A stretch of DNA of 64,000 bases, taken from the NCBI RefSeq assembly GCF_001660705.2, contig NZ_LYBV02000026.1:248001-312000 (forward strand), in the 5' to 3' direction. Positions within the stretch are counted from its first letter, which is position 1, and each line of letters starts with the position of its first letter. The notes under the pieces are model-generated. The model ran no database searches. It worked only from the letters and a program-made list of their open reading frames with translations, and was not told the origin of the DNA. The position numbers and the translations under genes were made by a program. This document shows, piece after piece, positions 32,868-41,553 of this stretch. This DNA comes from Saccharicrinis aurantiacus (GTDB lineage Bacteria > Bacteroidota > Bacteroidia > Bacteroidales > Marinilabiliaceae).

Positions 32868-34430
32868 TTACATTCTTCTGGTTGGTTTTCGGCTGTCTCG
32901 GGTTGTATTATAAAGACTCATTAATTGTTTTACCTTTTTAGCATATTTAGGATTGTTGATATAGTTGAGCTCTTCATGTTCCCAAATATTGGTATTTAAA
33001 TCAAAGAGAGCAATTGGCGTTCTTTTACTATCTGTTTTATCACGCTTATCAAACTGTACAATTAATTTCCAGCCATCCTTTACAATCATACATTCTTTCT
33101 GAGAACCTCCTTGTAACATTACATAAGGGCGAGGTTTATCTTCTTTTTCTTGTAGCAAAGTAGGGTATAAGTTGTATGAATCTAAAGCACCTTCACCCTC
33201 AATGGTAGTGCCTGTAATGCCAGCTAGAGTTGCTAAAATATCTAAACCAATAACCGGATTGTTAGACTTGGTATTTCCTTTAATGCCATTAGGCCACGAT
33301 ACTATAAATGGTACACGACTACCACCCTCGTACGGATCATTTTTACACCCTCGGTAAATGTCGCTAGGCTCGTGACGTGCATTCCAAGTATCTCCATCAA
33401 CATGCAAGCCGCCATTATCCGATGTAAATATGATAACGGTATTCTCGTAAATACCTTCTTTCTTCAAAGTCTGCACCATCATCGCAAGTTGCTGATCTAG
33501 CTCTTTAATCATATCCATGTGCTTGCTAGGAGTGGTTCCTTTTATCTTCACACCATTAAGGTCGTTTGGTGCTTCGTGAGGAGTATGCACGGCTTGCGAG
33601 CAATAGTACATGAAAAATGGTTTGTCGTCTTTGGCATGGTTTGAGATATACTCAACAGCTTTGTCGGCAATTAAAGGACCAATATCACTTGGTTGCCAAT
33701 GAGAGTCACCTAATCCCTCTTTCTTTTCCATTACAAATCCATTACGTTCGCAATATCCTGAATCTATAAGAGCAATCATTGACTCTTCATGTAAAGGATA
33801 CCAAATGTCATTTTCGTAGGCAGCATAGGGTTCGTTTTGAATTCCAGAAGGAAGCGTAAAGTTGTAATCAAAACCATTTTGACTAGGGCCATCAGCAATA
33901 ATTTTTGAGATATCAGCTCTCAAATTCTTTTTCCCTTTCCCTTTAACAAGCTTATAAATTTCGTTCGACTTGTCCTGATCTGCAAATCCGGTTCCTAAAT
34001 GCCATTTACCTATAAACGAAGTATTGTAATTGGCTTGTTGCATCAATCTTCCAAGCGTTAGGGTTGAAGGGGTAAATACAGATTCAGCATATCCACTCCA
34101 AACACCCCATGGCAAAGGACTGCGGTAATTTAAGTTTCCGGTCATTATAGCATAGCGTGATGTGGCACAAAGTGCAGCAGGGGCGTGAGCATTGGTAAAC
34201 ATCATCCCGCTTTCGGCCAACTGATCTATATTCGGAGTTTCTAGTTTAATGTCAGGATTGTGTAAGCGTCGGTATTTTGATACATCTCCTACGCCTAAAT
34301 CATCGGCCAATATAACTATTATATTAGGTTTTGAATTTTTCTGTGCCATAGTAGGCAAAGCTATTAAGGCTATTAATGCAGCTGTAAAAATGCATCTAAT
34401 TAGGCTCTGAAGTTTATACATACAATTCAT
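32868..34430 (-). CDS. S1-family sulfatase, copy 1
   Basis: Formylglycine-dependent sulfatase hydrolysing sulfate esters on glycans. The ATG at 34430 gives MNCMYK and a signal peptide ending LPTMAQ (520 aa); the longer frame to 34532 adds an unlikely N-terminus. KPNIIVILADDLGVGD (about 34-49) supplies metal ligands. The maturation motif is C88-A-T-S-R followed by YAIMTG, a C-x-T-x-R variant of the usual CxPSR. GKWHLGTG, HTPHEAP, FTSDNGGLHVDG and PFIVSWPNGIKG are further active-site and structural motifs. It ends in a basic tail. It lies opposite to the AraC regulator/GH2 unit and is probably periplasmic. Confidence 0.92.
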   Translation of the reverse strand: MNCMYKLQSLIRCIFTAALIALIALPTMAQKNSKPNIIVILADDLGVGDVSKYRRLHNPDIKLETPNIDQLAESGMMFTNAHAPAALCATSRYAIMTGNLNYRSPLPWGVWSGYAESVFTPSTLTLGRLMQQANYNTSFIGKWHLGTGFADQDKSNEIYKLVKGKGKKNLRADISKIIADGPSQNGFDYNFTLPSGIQNEPYAAYENDIWYPLHEESMIALIDSGYCERNGFVMEKKEGLGDSHWQPSDIGPLIADKAVEYISNHAKDDKPFFMYYCSQAVHTPHEAPNDLNGVKIKGTTPSKHMDMIKELDQQLAMMVQTLKKEGIYENTVIIFTSDNGGLHVDGDTWNARHEPSDIYRGCKNDPYEGGSRVPFIVSWPNGIKGNTKSNNPVIGLDILATLAGITGTTIEGEGALDSYNLYPTLLQEKEDKPRPYVMLQGGSQKECMIVKDGWKLIVQFDKRDKTDSKRTPIALFDLNTNIWEHEELNYINNPKYAKKVKQLMSLYNTTRDSRKPTRRM

Positions 34431-34778
34431 TTGTTTATCGTTTAATTTCTTTGGATAAAAGTACGGTAAAGGGACGTAAATTATCGGGGGCAAAATTGCG
34501 ATTAAATGGAGTAATTTTGATTTGTAAGCCATGTACCATGGAATACATTAAACCTGGATTATGTATTAGAATATCGTAATGAGCATTGAAAGTGCAATAA
34601 AACAAGGGTTTATCGATACGAGGCATAGCACGGTTATGGTGAGTTGAGATAAAGCCACGAAGTAACTTGTTTTGTGGCAATTTCAATGCGTAATAGATAG
34701 GCTAATGCATATTGCAGGTTAAATTCAAAGGAGCTATTTACCACTAGCTTTTACTATCAAGTTATTTTAATATCACTA
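34431..34778. other. Intergenic region, no supported gene
   Basis: 348 bp between the sulfatase start and the AraC regulator stop. An 83-codon minus-strand frame (34435-34686) ends 5 bases before the sulfatase ATG, but its translation matches nothing I know and it has no clear ribosome-binding site. The sulfatase promoter must lie here; I could not place it. Confidence 0.4.
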
Positions 34779-35636
34779 TTAAGCAACTTCAATTTTCAGT
34801 CTAAATTCTTTCGGAGTTAGTTTTTTAATTTCTTTAAAACGACGGTTAAAGTAAGCCAAGTTTTCAAATCCAATTTCAAAAGCAATTTCAGAGATGCTTT
34901 TGGGCGTGGTAGCTAAAAGTTCGCAGGCCTTACTTATGCGTAGCATATTTATGTAGTGCGAAAAGGTATGTCCTGTTTGTGTTTTAAAAAAATTGCAGAA
35001 TGCAGACTTGCTCATGTCAACTTCTTTGGCAACATCATCAATGGCAATGCTATTAAGATAGTTGTTGGCTAAAAAATTAAGAACAATAGCTGTTTTGTCG
35101 TTGTATAACTTCTTATTATCGAATTTTACGCTCGATAGTTTCTGATATGAACTATTAGGCAGACTAATAATTTCTATAATCTTAAACAAAGCCACATAGT
35201 TACCGATTGAAGGTTCTAAGGTCATACTTTCTAATACCTTAACTACTTCTTTTTTCGTATGATCAAACAATTCGAGACCATATTTCATCTGTTCCAATAA
35301 ATGAAAGGCCATATTAAACTCAGGAAATGAAATGCTGTTTTCGAATATTGAAGCCGGAAAAAGTACTGCAATGGTTTCAATCGGATATTCTTCATTATCC
35401 TGCCCGTTACCCACTACATGAAAATGTGGTAGTCCTGGACCTAGTATTACCAATTCTCCAGTTTGATAATTGTCAACATAATTACCAATAATCTTAGTAC
35501 CATAGCTTTTCTTTATATAGATAATTTCATATTCAGGATGAAAATGGTGAGGTGCGTAAAAGGTTTTTAGCTGATCATTTTTAACCAAAATGCTCTGGTT
35601 GGCAGATTTAATCACAGGTTTTAGAGTAGCACGCAT
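34779..35636 (-). CDS. AraC-family regulator, divergent to the GH2 cluster
   Basis: A 285-aa protein. The cupin sensor domain contains YAPHHFHPEYEIIYIKKSYG (about 27-46) and ELVILGPGLPHFHVVGN, the usual His-rich sugar-binding barrel. The C-terminal AraC DNA-binding domain (about 185-283) includes IAIDDVAKEVDMSKSAFCNF and ISEIAFEIGFENLAYFNRRF, ending KKLTPKEFRLK. It is transcribed away from the GH2 operon with 143 bases between the starts, so it probably controls the operon at 35780 and itself. Confidence 0.93.
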   Translation of the reverse strand: MRATLKPVIKSANQSILVKNDQLKTFYAPHHFHPEYEIIYIKKSYGTKIIGNYVDNYQTGELVILGPGLPHFHVVGNGQDNEEYPIETIAVLFPASIFENSISFPEFNMAFHLLEQMKYGLELFDHTKKEVVKVLESMTLEPSIGNYVALFKIIEIISLPNSSYQKLSSVKFDNKKLYNDKTAIVLNFLANNYLNSIAIDDVAKEVDMSKSAFCNFFKTQTGHTFSHYINMLRISKACELLATTPKSISEIAFEIGFENLAYFNRRFKEIKKLTPKEFRLKIEVA

Positions 35637-35708
35637 AGTATAATTTAATTATTTGGCTGTAAATATATAAATATTTAAAATATAGTATTACTCTAGCTAA
35701 GTATAGTA

Positions 35709-35740
35709 TTTGATGTAATGTGATCGTATCCCTAATTTTG
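35709..35740 (+). promoter_or_regulatory. Primary-sigma promoter of the glycosidase operon
   Basis: TTTG (35709-35712), 20 bases, TAATTTTG (35733-35740): a full match to the Bacteroidota consensus. It sits 39 bases before the ATG of the first GH2 gene, in the gap shared with the divergent AraC gene. Confidence 0.75.
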
Positions 35741-35779
35741 TTTCAGTAATTTAAAGAACTTTAAAATAAAATATACCTC

Positions 35780-38620
35780 ATGCAAAAGTATTATTCTATT
35801 CTATCCATAATTGTATGCTTCATTTGCTCTGTGTTTTCAGCAAATGCACAGGTAACAACAAATAATAATGAAACCATAATAAAATACCTATCAGGTACCG
35901 ATAAAGACAATCTTATAGATTGGGTGTTCTTCGTTTCTGATGGACGAAAAAGTGGTGAGTGGACCACCATAGGCGTTCCATCTTGTTGGGAACAAAAAGG
36001 TTTTGGAGCCTACAATTACGGTCAAGATCCCTTAGATGATCGTGCTGAAGAATATGGTTTGTACAAGCATAAATTTACTGTTCCGAAAGATTGGAAAGGT
36101 AAGAGTATTAAAATTGTTTTTGAAGGTGTAATGACTGATGCCGAGGTTAAAGTAAACGGTAAGCTTGCTGGCGAAATTCACCAAGGTGCTTTTTACGAGT
36201 TTAATTATACTATTAGTAAATTATTAAAGTATGGTGCCGATAACTTATTAGAGGTTAAAGTGAGCAAAGTGTCAGCTAACGAATCTATTAACCATGCCGA
36301 GCGTGATGCGGATTTTTGGATTTTCGGTGGTATTTATCGTCCTGTTTATTTAGCAGTGTCACCAAAAGAGAATATTGATCGTGTAGCAATTGATGCAAAA
36401 GCTAATGGTAATATATCAGCCGATTTATTTGTTGATGTTTCATCAGCTAATAATGTTTCTTTGGCGCTATTCGATTTAAAAGGAAAAAAAGTACAAGATT
36501 TAAAGGTTGAGAACCTTATTAAAGGCGATGAAAAATGGAACGTAAGCGCTAAGGCTTCAAACATTCTGACTTGGAACGCTGAGGAACCCAACTTATATAG
36601 TCTTCAAATTAATTTATTAAATAAAAAAGGCAATGTGCTTCATCAAGTCAATCAACGTATTGGTTTTCGTACTGTTGAAATACTTGAAGGTGATGGTATT
36701 TATGTAAATGGTGAGCGTATTAAATTTAAAGGTGTAAACCGTCATGCTTTTCACCCATCATCAGGTCGTACTACTTCAAAAGCTTGGAGTATTGAGCAAG
36801 CTGAGCAAATTTTGGATATGAATATGAATGCAGTTCGTATGGCACATTATCCGCCTGAAAAGCATTTTTTAGAAGTGTGTGATTCATTAGGGCTTTTTGT
36901 TATTGACGAAATTTGTACATGGCATAATCCGATGTTAGATACTAAAGTAGCTCGTAAAATTGTAAAAGAAACAGTAGTTCGTGATGTGAATCACCCATCT
37001 ATTTTACTTTGGGCTAACGGAAACGAGCAAGGTTGGAATCCTGAAGTAGATGATGATTATGCCCTTTGGGATATTCAAAACAGAGAGGTAATTCACCCTT
37101 GGAGTATCTATAAAAAGACAAATACCATTCATTATAGTCATTATCATTCTTTGATAAATGACTCCTACACAAAAGAGAAGATTCTATTTCCAACAGAATT
37201 TTTGCATGGCTTATACGATGGCGGACACGGTGCTGGCTTAGATGATTACTGGAATATAATGTGGAATTTACCTTTAAGTGCAGGAGGATTTCTTTGGGAT
37301 TTTGCCGATGAAGGTGTTGAGCGTACCGATAGAAATAACGAGTTAGATTTACAAGGAAATAAAGCCGCTGATGGTATTGTAGGCCCTTATGGCGAAAAAG
37401 AAGGTAGTTATTTTACGATTAAAGAAGTTTGGTCGCCTATCTATATCGAAGATCGATTTATTAAAAGTGATTTCAATGGTATTTTCAGATTAGAAAACCG
37501 TTACCACTATACCAATTTGGATAAATGTTCAATGACTGCCAAATGGCTTAAGTTTAATGGGCCTGAGGATCAGGATAACTTTGAAGTGATTGCTGAAAGT
37601 AAGGTTCAATTACCAAATTTAAGTCCATCTTCAAAAGGCAAATTTACAGTTGATAAACCACAAAATTGGACTACAGCTGATGCTTTACATTTAACAGCTA
37701 CTGATGCAAATGGAAAAGAAATTTTTACGTGGTCTTACCCTGTGTCTACCCCAAAGCAAGTAAGTGCGCCTAAAATTGATTATACAGCTAAAGGAACTGT
37801 TAAAACAATAACTAGCGATAAAACAATAAAAGTTGAAGCGAGTAATATGACTTATAGTTTCTCTGAAGAAACAGGTTTGTTGCTAGAAGTAAAAAAAGGA
37901 AGCAAAGTTATTCCTTTAAATAATGGGCCAATCATCTTAAATCAAAAAGATAAAGTTATTGATTTAAAAGTGAGTGAGCTAGACGGGAAAACGGAGGTTT
38001 TGGTCACTTTCGAAGAAAAGAAATGGATGCCAGCTTGGTCTACTATCAAAGAAAAACGTTCTGATATTATTAAGTGGACTGTTCGCGCTAATGGGTTATT
38101 AGATTTAAGAGTTGAATTTAAAGGCTTCAGAAATTTAAAAGGTTTTAGAGGGATTACATTCTCATTTCCAGAAGAGGAAGTGGCTGGTATGAAATGGTTA
38201 GGAGATGGCCCTTATCGCGTTTGGCGAAATAGAATGAAAGGAACTCGTTTCCAAGTTTGGGAAAACGATTACAACAATACAGTTACCGGCGAATCAGGTT
38301 TTGTATACCCTGAGTTTAAAGGATTCTTTTCAAGTCTTTACTGGTCAAAAGTAAAAGGAAATAGAGATAATGGCTTTACTGTATACTGTAAAACGCCTCA
38401 TACTTATTTGCGAATGCTAACACCACAGGAACCTAAGGAAAACAGAAAGGGTAAAACGCATCCTGATTTTCCCGAAGGAGATATCTCTTTTCTGATGAAC
38501 ATATCTGGTATGGGTACAAAGTTTGATTATCCGGAATCAACAGGTCCACACGGAAATAAAGAGCACTATTTCGGTAACGATGATGAGCCTATTGTACTTG
38601 ATTTAACTTTTGAATTCTAA
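35780..38620 (+). CDS. GH2 beta-galactosidase-like enzyme, tandem copy 1
   Basis: A 946-aa exported retaining glycosidase. Signal peptide to about 24 (VFSANAQ). GH2 sugar-binding sandwich (about 40-200; PSCWEQKGFGAYNYG, YGLYKHKFTVP), Ig-like domain, then the TIM barrel with FKGVNRHAFHPSSGRT and MNAVRMAHYPPEKHFLEVCD. The acid/base is E416 in WANGNEQGWN and the nucleophile E473 in FPTEFLHGLYDGG. The C-terminal domains contain the segment WLGDGPYRVWRNRMKGTRFQ. It is closely similar to the next gene. In agaran loci such enzymes release D-galactose after the L-sugar is removed. It begins the operon running to at least 44845. Confidence 0.92.
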   Translation: MQKYYSILSIIVCFICSVFSANAQVTTNNNETIIKYLSGTDKDNLIDWVFFVSDGRKSGEWTTIGVPSCWEQKGFGAYNYGQDPLDDRAEEYGLYKHKFTVPKDWKGKSIKIVFEGVMTDAEVKVNGKLAGEIHQGAFYEFNYTISKLLKYGADNLLEVKVSKVSANESINHAERDADFWIFGGIYRPVYLAVSPKENIDRVAIDAKANGNISADLFVDVSSANNVSLALFDLKGKKVQDLKVENLIKGDEKWNVSAKASNILTWNAEEPNLYSLQINLLNKKGNVLHQVNQRIGFRTVEILEGDGIYVNGERIKFKGVNRHAFHPSSGRTTSKAWSIEQAEQILDMNMNAVRMAHYPPEKHFLEVCDSLGLFVIDEICTWHNPMLDTKVARKIVKETVVRDVNHPSILLWANGNEQGWNPEVDDDYALWDIQNREVIHPWSIYKKTNTIHYSHYHSLINDSYTKEKILFPTEFLHGLYDGGHGAGLDDYWNIMWNLPLSAGGFLWDFADEGVERTDRNNELDLQGNKAADGIVGPYGEKEGSYFTIKEVWSPIYIEDRFIKSDFNGIFRLENRYHYTNLDKCSMTAKWLKFNGPEDQDNFEVIAESKVQLPNLSPSSKGKFTVDKPQNWTTADALHLTATDANGKEIFTWSYPVSTPKQVSAPKIDYTAKGTVKTITSDKTIKVEASNMTYSFSEETGLLLEVKKGSKVIPLNNGPIILNQKDKVIDLKVSELDGKTEVLVTFEEKKWMPAWSTIKEKRSDIIKWTVRANGLLDLRVEFKGFRNLKGFRGITFSFPEEEVAGMKWLGDGPYRVWRNRMKGTRFQVWENDYNNTVTGESGFVYPEFKGFFSSLYWSKVKGNRDNGFTVYCKTPHTYLRMLTPQEPKENRKGKTHPDFPEGDISFLMNISGMGTKFDYPESTGPHGNKEHYFGNDDEPIVLDLTFEF

Positions 38621-38683
38621 TAACAGCAACTCATATTCTTTGGCACTTGTCTTATACGCATGCCATAATAAAATGATATTATC

Positions 38684-41518
38684 ATGAAAAATATTTTTTC
38701 TTCTTTTCTTATTCTTACCGCTTTATTATTAGGTAGTACAGGAGAGTTATTTGCGCAAAATACAACCCAAATAAAGTACTTATCAGGAACAGGAAAAGAC
38801 CATACAGTAGACTGGAGTTTCTTTTGTTCTGAAGGAAGGCAAAGTGGAGAATGGACTAAGATAGCTGTTCCTTCTTGTTGGGAATTACAAGGATTTGGGA
38901 ACTATAACTATGGTCGAGATTATAAAATTCCAAAAGAATATCATAAGGAACACGGACTTTATAAACACACCTTTAATGTTCCTGCGGATTGGAAGAATAA
39001 AGAAGTAAAAATAGTATTCGAAGGTGTAATGACCGATTGTGAGGTGAAAATTAACGGGAAGTTAGCTGGAGAAATTCATCAAGGTGCATTTTACGAGTTT
39101 AAATATTCGATTAGTAAACTAATTAAATACGGAGCTGATAATTTATTAGAAGTTAAAGTTGATAAGATGTCGTCAAATGCATCTATCAATTCAGCAGAGC
39201 GTAATACTGATTTTTGGATATTCGGAGGGATTTACCGCCCGGTTTATTTACAGGTATTTCCCAAAGAGCATATTGAGCGTATTTCTGTTGATGCCAAAGC
39301 AGATGGAAATATACAAGCAGATATTTTTGTGGCTTCAAAAAAGTCTGTTGATGCAAAATTAGTTTTGAATGATGTACATGGTAAAAAAGTACAAGATTTA
39401 AATATCTCAGATATAAAAAAGGAAGCTGGAAAATGGACGCTTTCTACAAAAGCCTCTAATATTCTTACCTGGAATCCTGAGAAACCAAACTTGTATCAAC
39501 TACAGTTGAGTTTGCTCGATAAAAAAGGAAATACCCTTCACACAGTTACCAATAGAATTGGATTCAGAACAGTAGAGATTAGAGAAAGTGATGGTATTTA
39601 TGTAAATAATCAGAAAATCAAGTTCAAGGGTGTGAATCGTCATAGTTTTCACCCAGAGTCGGGACGTACAACTTCGAAAGAGTTAAGCATTGAGCACGTT
39701 AACATGATTAAGGATATGAATATGAATGCTGTTCGTATGTCTCATTATCCGCCAGATGTTCACTTTTTAGATGTTTGCGATTCTTTAGGACTATTTGTAA
39801 TAGATGAACTTTGCACTTGGCATACGCCGTACCTCGATACTGAGGTGGGAACAAAACTAGTTGAAGAACTAATAGTACGCGATGTAAATCACCCATCCAT
39901 TGTAATTTGGGCCAATGGCAACGAAACAGGATGGAATCTAAAGTTAGACGATCAGTTCGCAAAATGGGATATTCAGCAGCGCGAAGTAATTCACCCTTGG
40001 GATTCGTTTAATAAAATGAATACCATGCATTATCCCGATTATTATAAGTTTGCTTTTGATTCTCCTGTTAAGGATAAAATCTACTTTCCAACTGAGTTCT
40101 TGCACGGATTATATGATGGTGGGCATGGTGCAGGATTGGATGATTATTGGATACAAATGTGGAATATGCCTTTAGCAGCTGGAGGTTTTTTATGGGATTT
40201 TGCCGATGAAGGTGTTGTACGTACCGATAAGGAAGGGATAATCGATTTAGATGGTAATCATGCTCCCGATGGTATTGTTGGGCCTTATGGCGAAAAGGAA
40301 GGAAGTTATTTTACCATCAAAGAAGTCTGGTCGCCAATTCATATACCAGTGCGTTATATCAGAAATGACTTTTCGGGGATATTTAATGTTGAAAATCGTT
40401 ATCACTACACCCATCTTGATGAGTGTGAAATGACTGCACAGTGGGTTACTTTTAACGGGCCCCATGGATCAAGCAAAGTAAACGTATTGAGTGATAGTAA
40501 AGTGCAATTGCCAAAACTTGAGCCAGGAGCAAAAGGTGTTTTTAATGTTGAGAAACCTAGTAATTGGAAAAATGCTGACGCTTTGTATTTAAAGGCAACA
40601 GATATACATGGAAAGGAGATTTTCACATGGTCTTATCCTGTTAAAACAGCCCAACAAATCAATAGCGATAAAATCACTTATGGTAAGGATGGAAAAATTA
40701 ATGCAACTACATCAAATGAGTTGATTATTGTAAATGCTGGCGATGTTGAATTTAAGTTTTCAGAGAAAACCGGACTGCTTAAATCAGTCACTAAAAATGG
40801 TGTTTTAATACCTTTAAAAGATGGCCCTATTCTGTTGGGAAATAAAACAGACCTAAAGGATGTAAAAGTAAATACCTTAAATGATAAAGTGGAAATCACT
40901 GGATTTTTTAAGGAAAGAAAAAAATACTGGGATTGGAAAGAGAATAACGAAATGACTCAGGATTTCTTTAAGTGGACAGTATATCCAAATGGGATAGTAG
41001 ATTTAAATGTTGAGCTTAGAAATAACAAAATAGTAGAAGGTTTTATGGGTATAACTTTCTCTTTTCCTGAGGAAGAAGTTAAAGGTATGAAATGGTTGGG
41101 CGATGGGCCTTACCGTGTGTGGCGAAATCGTATGAAAGGTACACAGTTTAATATTTGGGAGAATGATTATAACAATACCATAACTGGAGAATCGGGTTTT
41201 GTATATCCTGAGTTTAAAGGTTTTTTCTCAAGCTTAAATTGGGCCAAAGTAAATGGAAACAACAACAATGGTTTTACGGTTTATTGCCATTCAGATCTTA
41301 CCTTTTTAAGAATGCTCACACCCGATCAACCTGAAGATCCTGGCAAGGGAGCAACTGTAACTGAATTTCCTAAGGGAGACATTTCTTTTGTGAAAAATAT
41401 TCCAGGAATTGGAACCAAGTTTATGAAATCAGAAGACTCAGGGCCTCAAGGAAGCGATAAAAACTATTTCGGAAATGTAGACGAGCCTATATTAATTGAT
41501 TTAACATTTGAATTTTAA
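38684..41518 (+). CDS. GH2 beta-galactosidase-like enzyme, tandem copy 2
   Basis: A 944-aa exported GH2 with the same architecture as the preceding gene and matching residues: acid/base E414 in WANGNETGWN, nucleophile E471 in FPTEFLHGLYDGG. The signal peptide ends GELFAQ (about 25). Differences cluster near the N-terminal sandwich (RDYKIPKEYHKEHG in place of QDPLDDRAEEYG), in the acceptor-side residues of the barrel, and in the C-terminal region (KKYWDWKENNEMTQDFFKW). The pair looks like a tandem duplication that diverged, perhaps to accept sulfated and desulfated, or different, galactosides. It is 63 bases after copy 1 and in the same operon. Confidence 0.92.
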   Translation: MKNIFSSFLILTALLLGSTGELFAQNTTQIKYLSGTGKDHTVDWSFFCSEGRQSGEWTKIAVPSCWELQGFGNYNYGRDYKIPKEYHKEHGLYKHTFNVPADWKNKEVKIVFEGVMTDCEVKINGKLAGEIHQGAFYEFKYSISKLIKYGADNLLEVKVDKMSSNASINSAERNTDFWIFGGIYRPVYLQVFPKEHIERISVDAKADGNIQADIFVASKKSVDAKLVLNDVHGKKVQDLNISDIKKEAGKWTLSTKASNILTWNPEKPNLYQLQLSLLDKKGNTLHTVTNRIGFRTVEIRESDGIYVNNQKIKFKGVNRHSFHPESGRTTSKELSIEHVNMIKDMNMNAVRMSHYPPDVHFLDVCDSLGLFVIDELCTWHTPYLDTEVGTKLVEELIVRDVNHPSIVIWANGNETGWNLKLDDQFAKWDIQQREVIHPWDSFNKMNTMHYPDYYKFAFDSPVKDKIYFPTEFLHGLYDGGHGAGLDDYWIQMWNMPLAAGGFLWDFADEGVVRTDKEGIIDLDGNHAPDGIVGPYGEKEGSYFTIKEVWSPIHIPVRYIRNDFSGIFNVENRYHYTHLDECEMTAQWVTFNGPHGSSKVNVLSDSKVQLPKLEPGAKGVFNVEKPSNWKNADALYLKATDIHGKEIFTWSYPVKTAQQINSDKITYGKDGKINATTSNELIIVNAGDVEFKFSEKTGLLKSVTKNGVLIPLKDGPILLGNKTDLKDVKVNTLNDKVEITGFFKERKKYWDWKENNEMTQDFFKWTVYPNGIVDLNVELRNNKIVEGFMGITFSFPEEEVKGMKWLGDGPYRVWRNRMKGTQFNIWENDYNNTITGESGFVYPEFKGFFSSLNWAKVNGNNNNGFTVYCHSDLTFLRMLTPDQPEDPGKGATVTEFPKGDISFVKNIPGIGTKFMKSEDSGPQGSDKNYFGNVDEPILIDLTFEF

Positions 41519-41553
41519 TCCTGATTAAAGGATAGGTGACTAAAAAAATAATC

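Noticed and set aside
34435-34686. 83-codon minus-strand open frame between a sulfatase and an AraC gene
   Set aside because: The translation resembles no protein family, has no clear ribosome-binding site and looks like non-coding sequence ahead of the sulfatase start.
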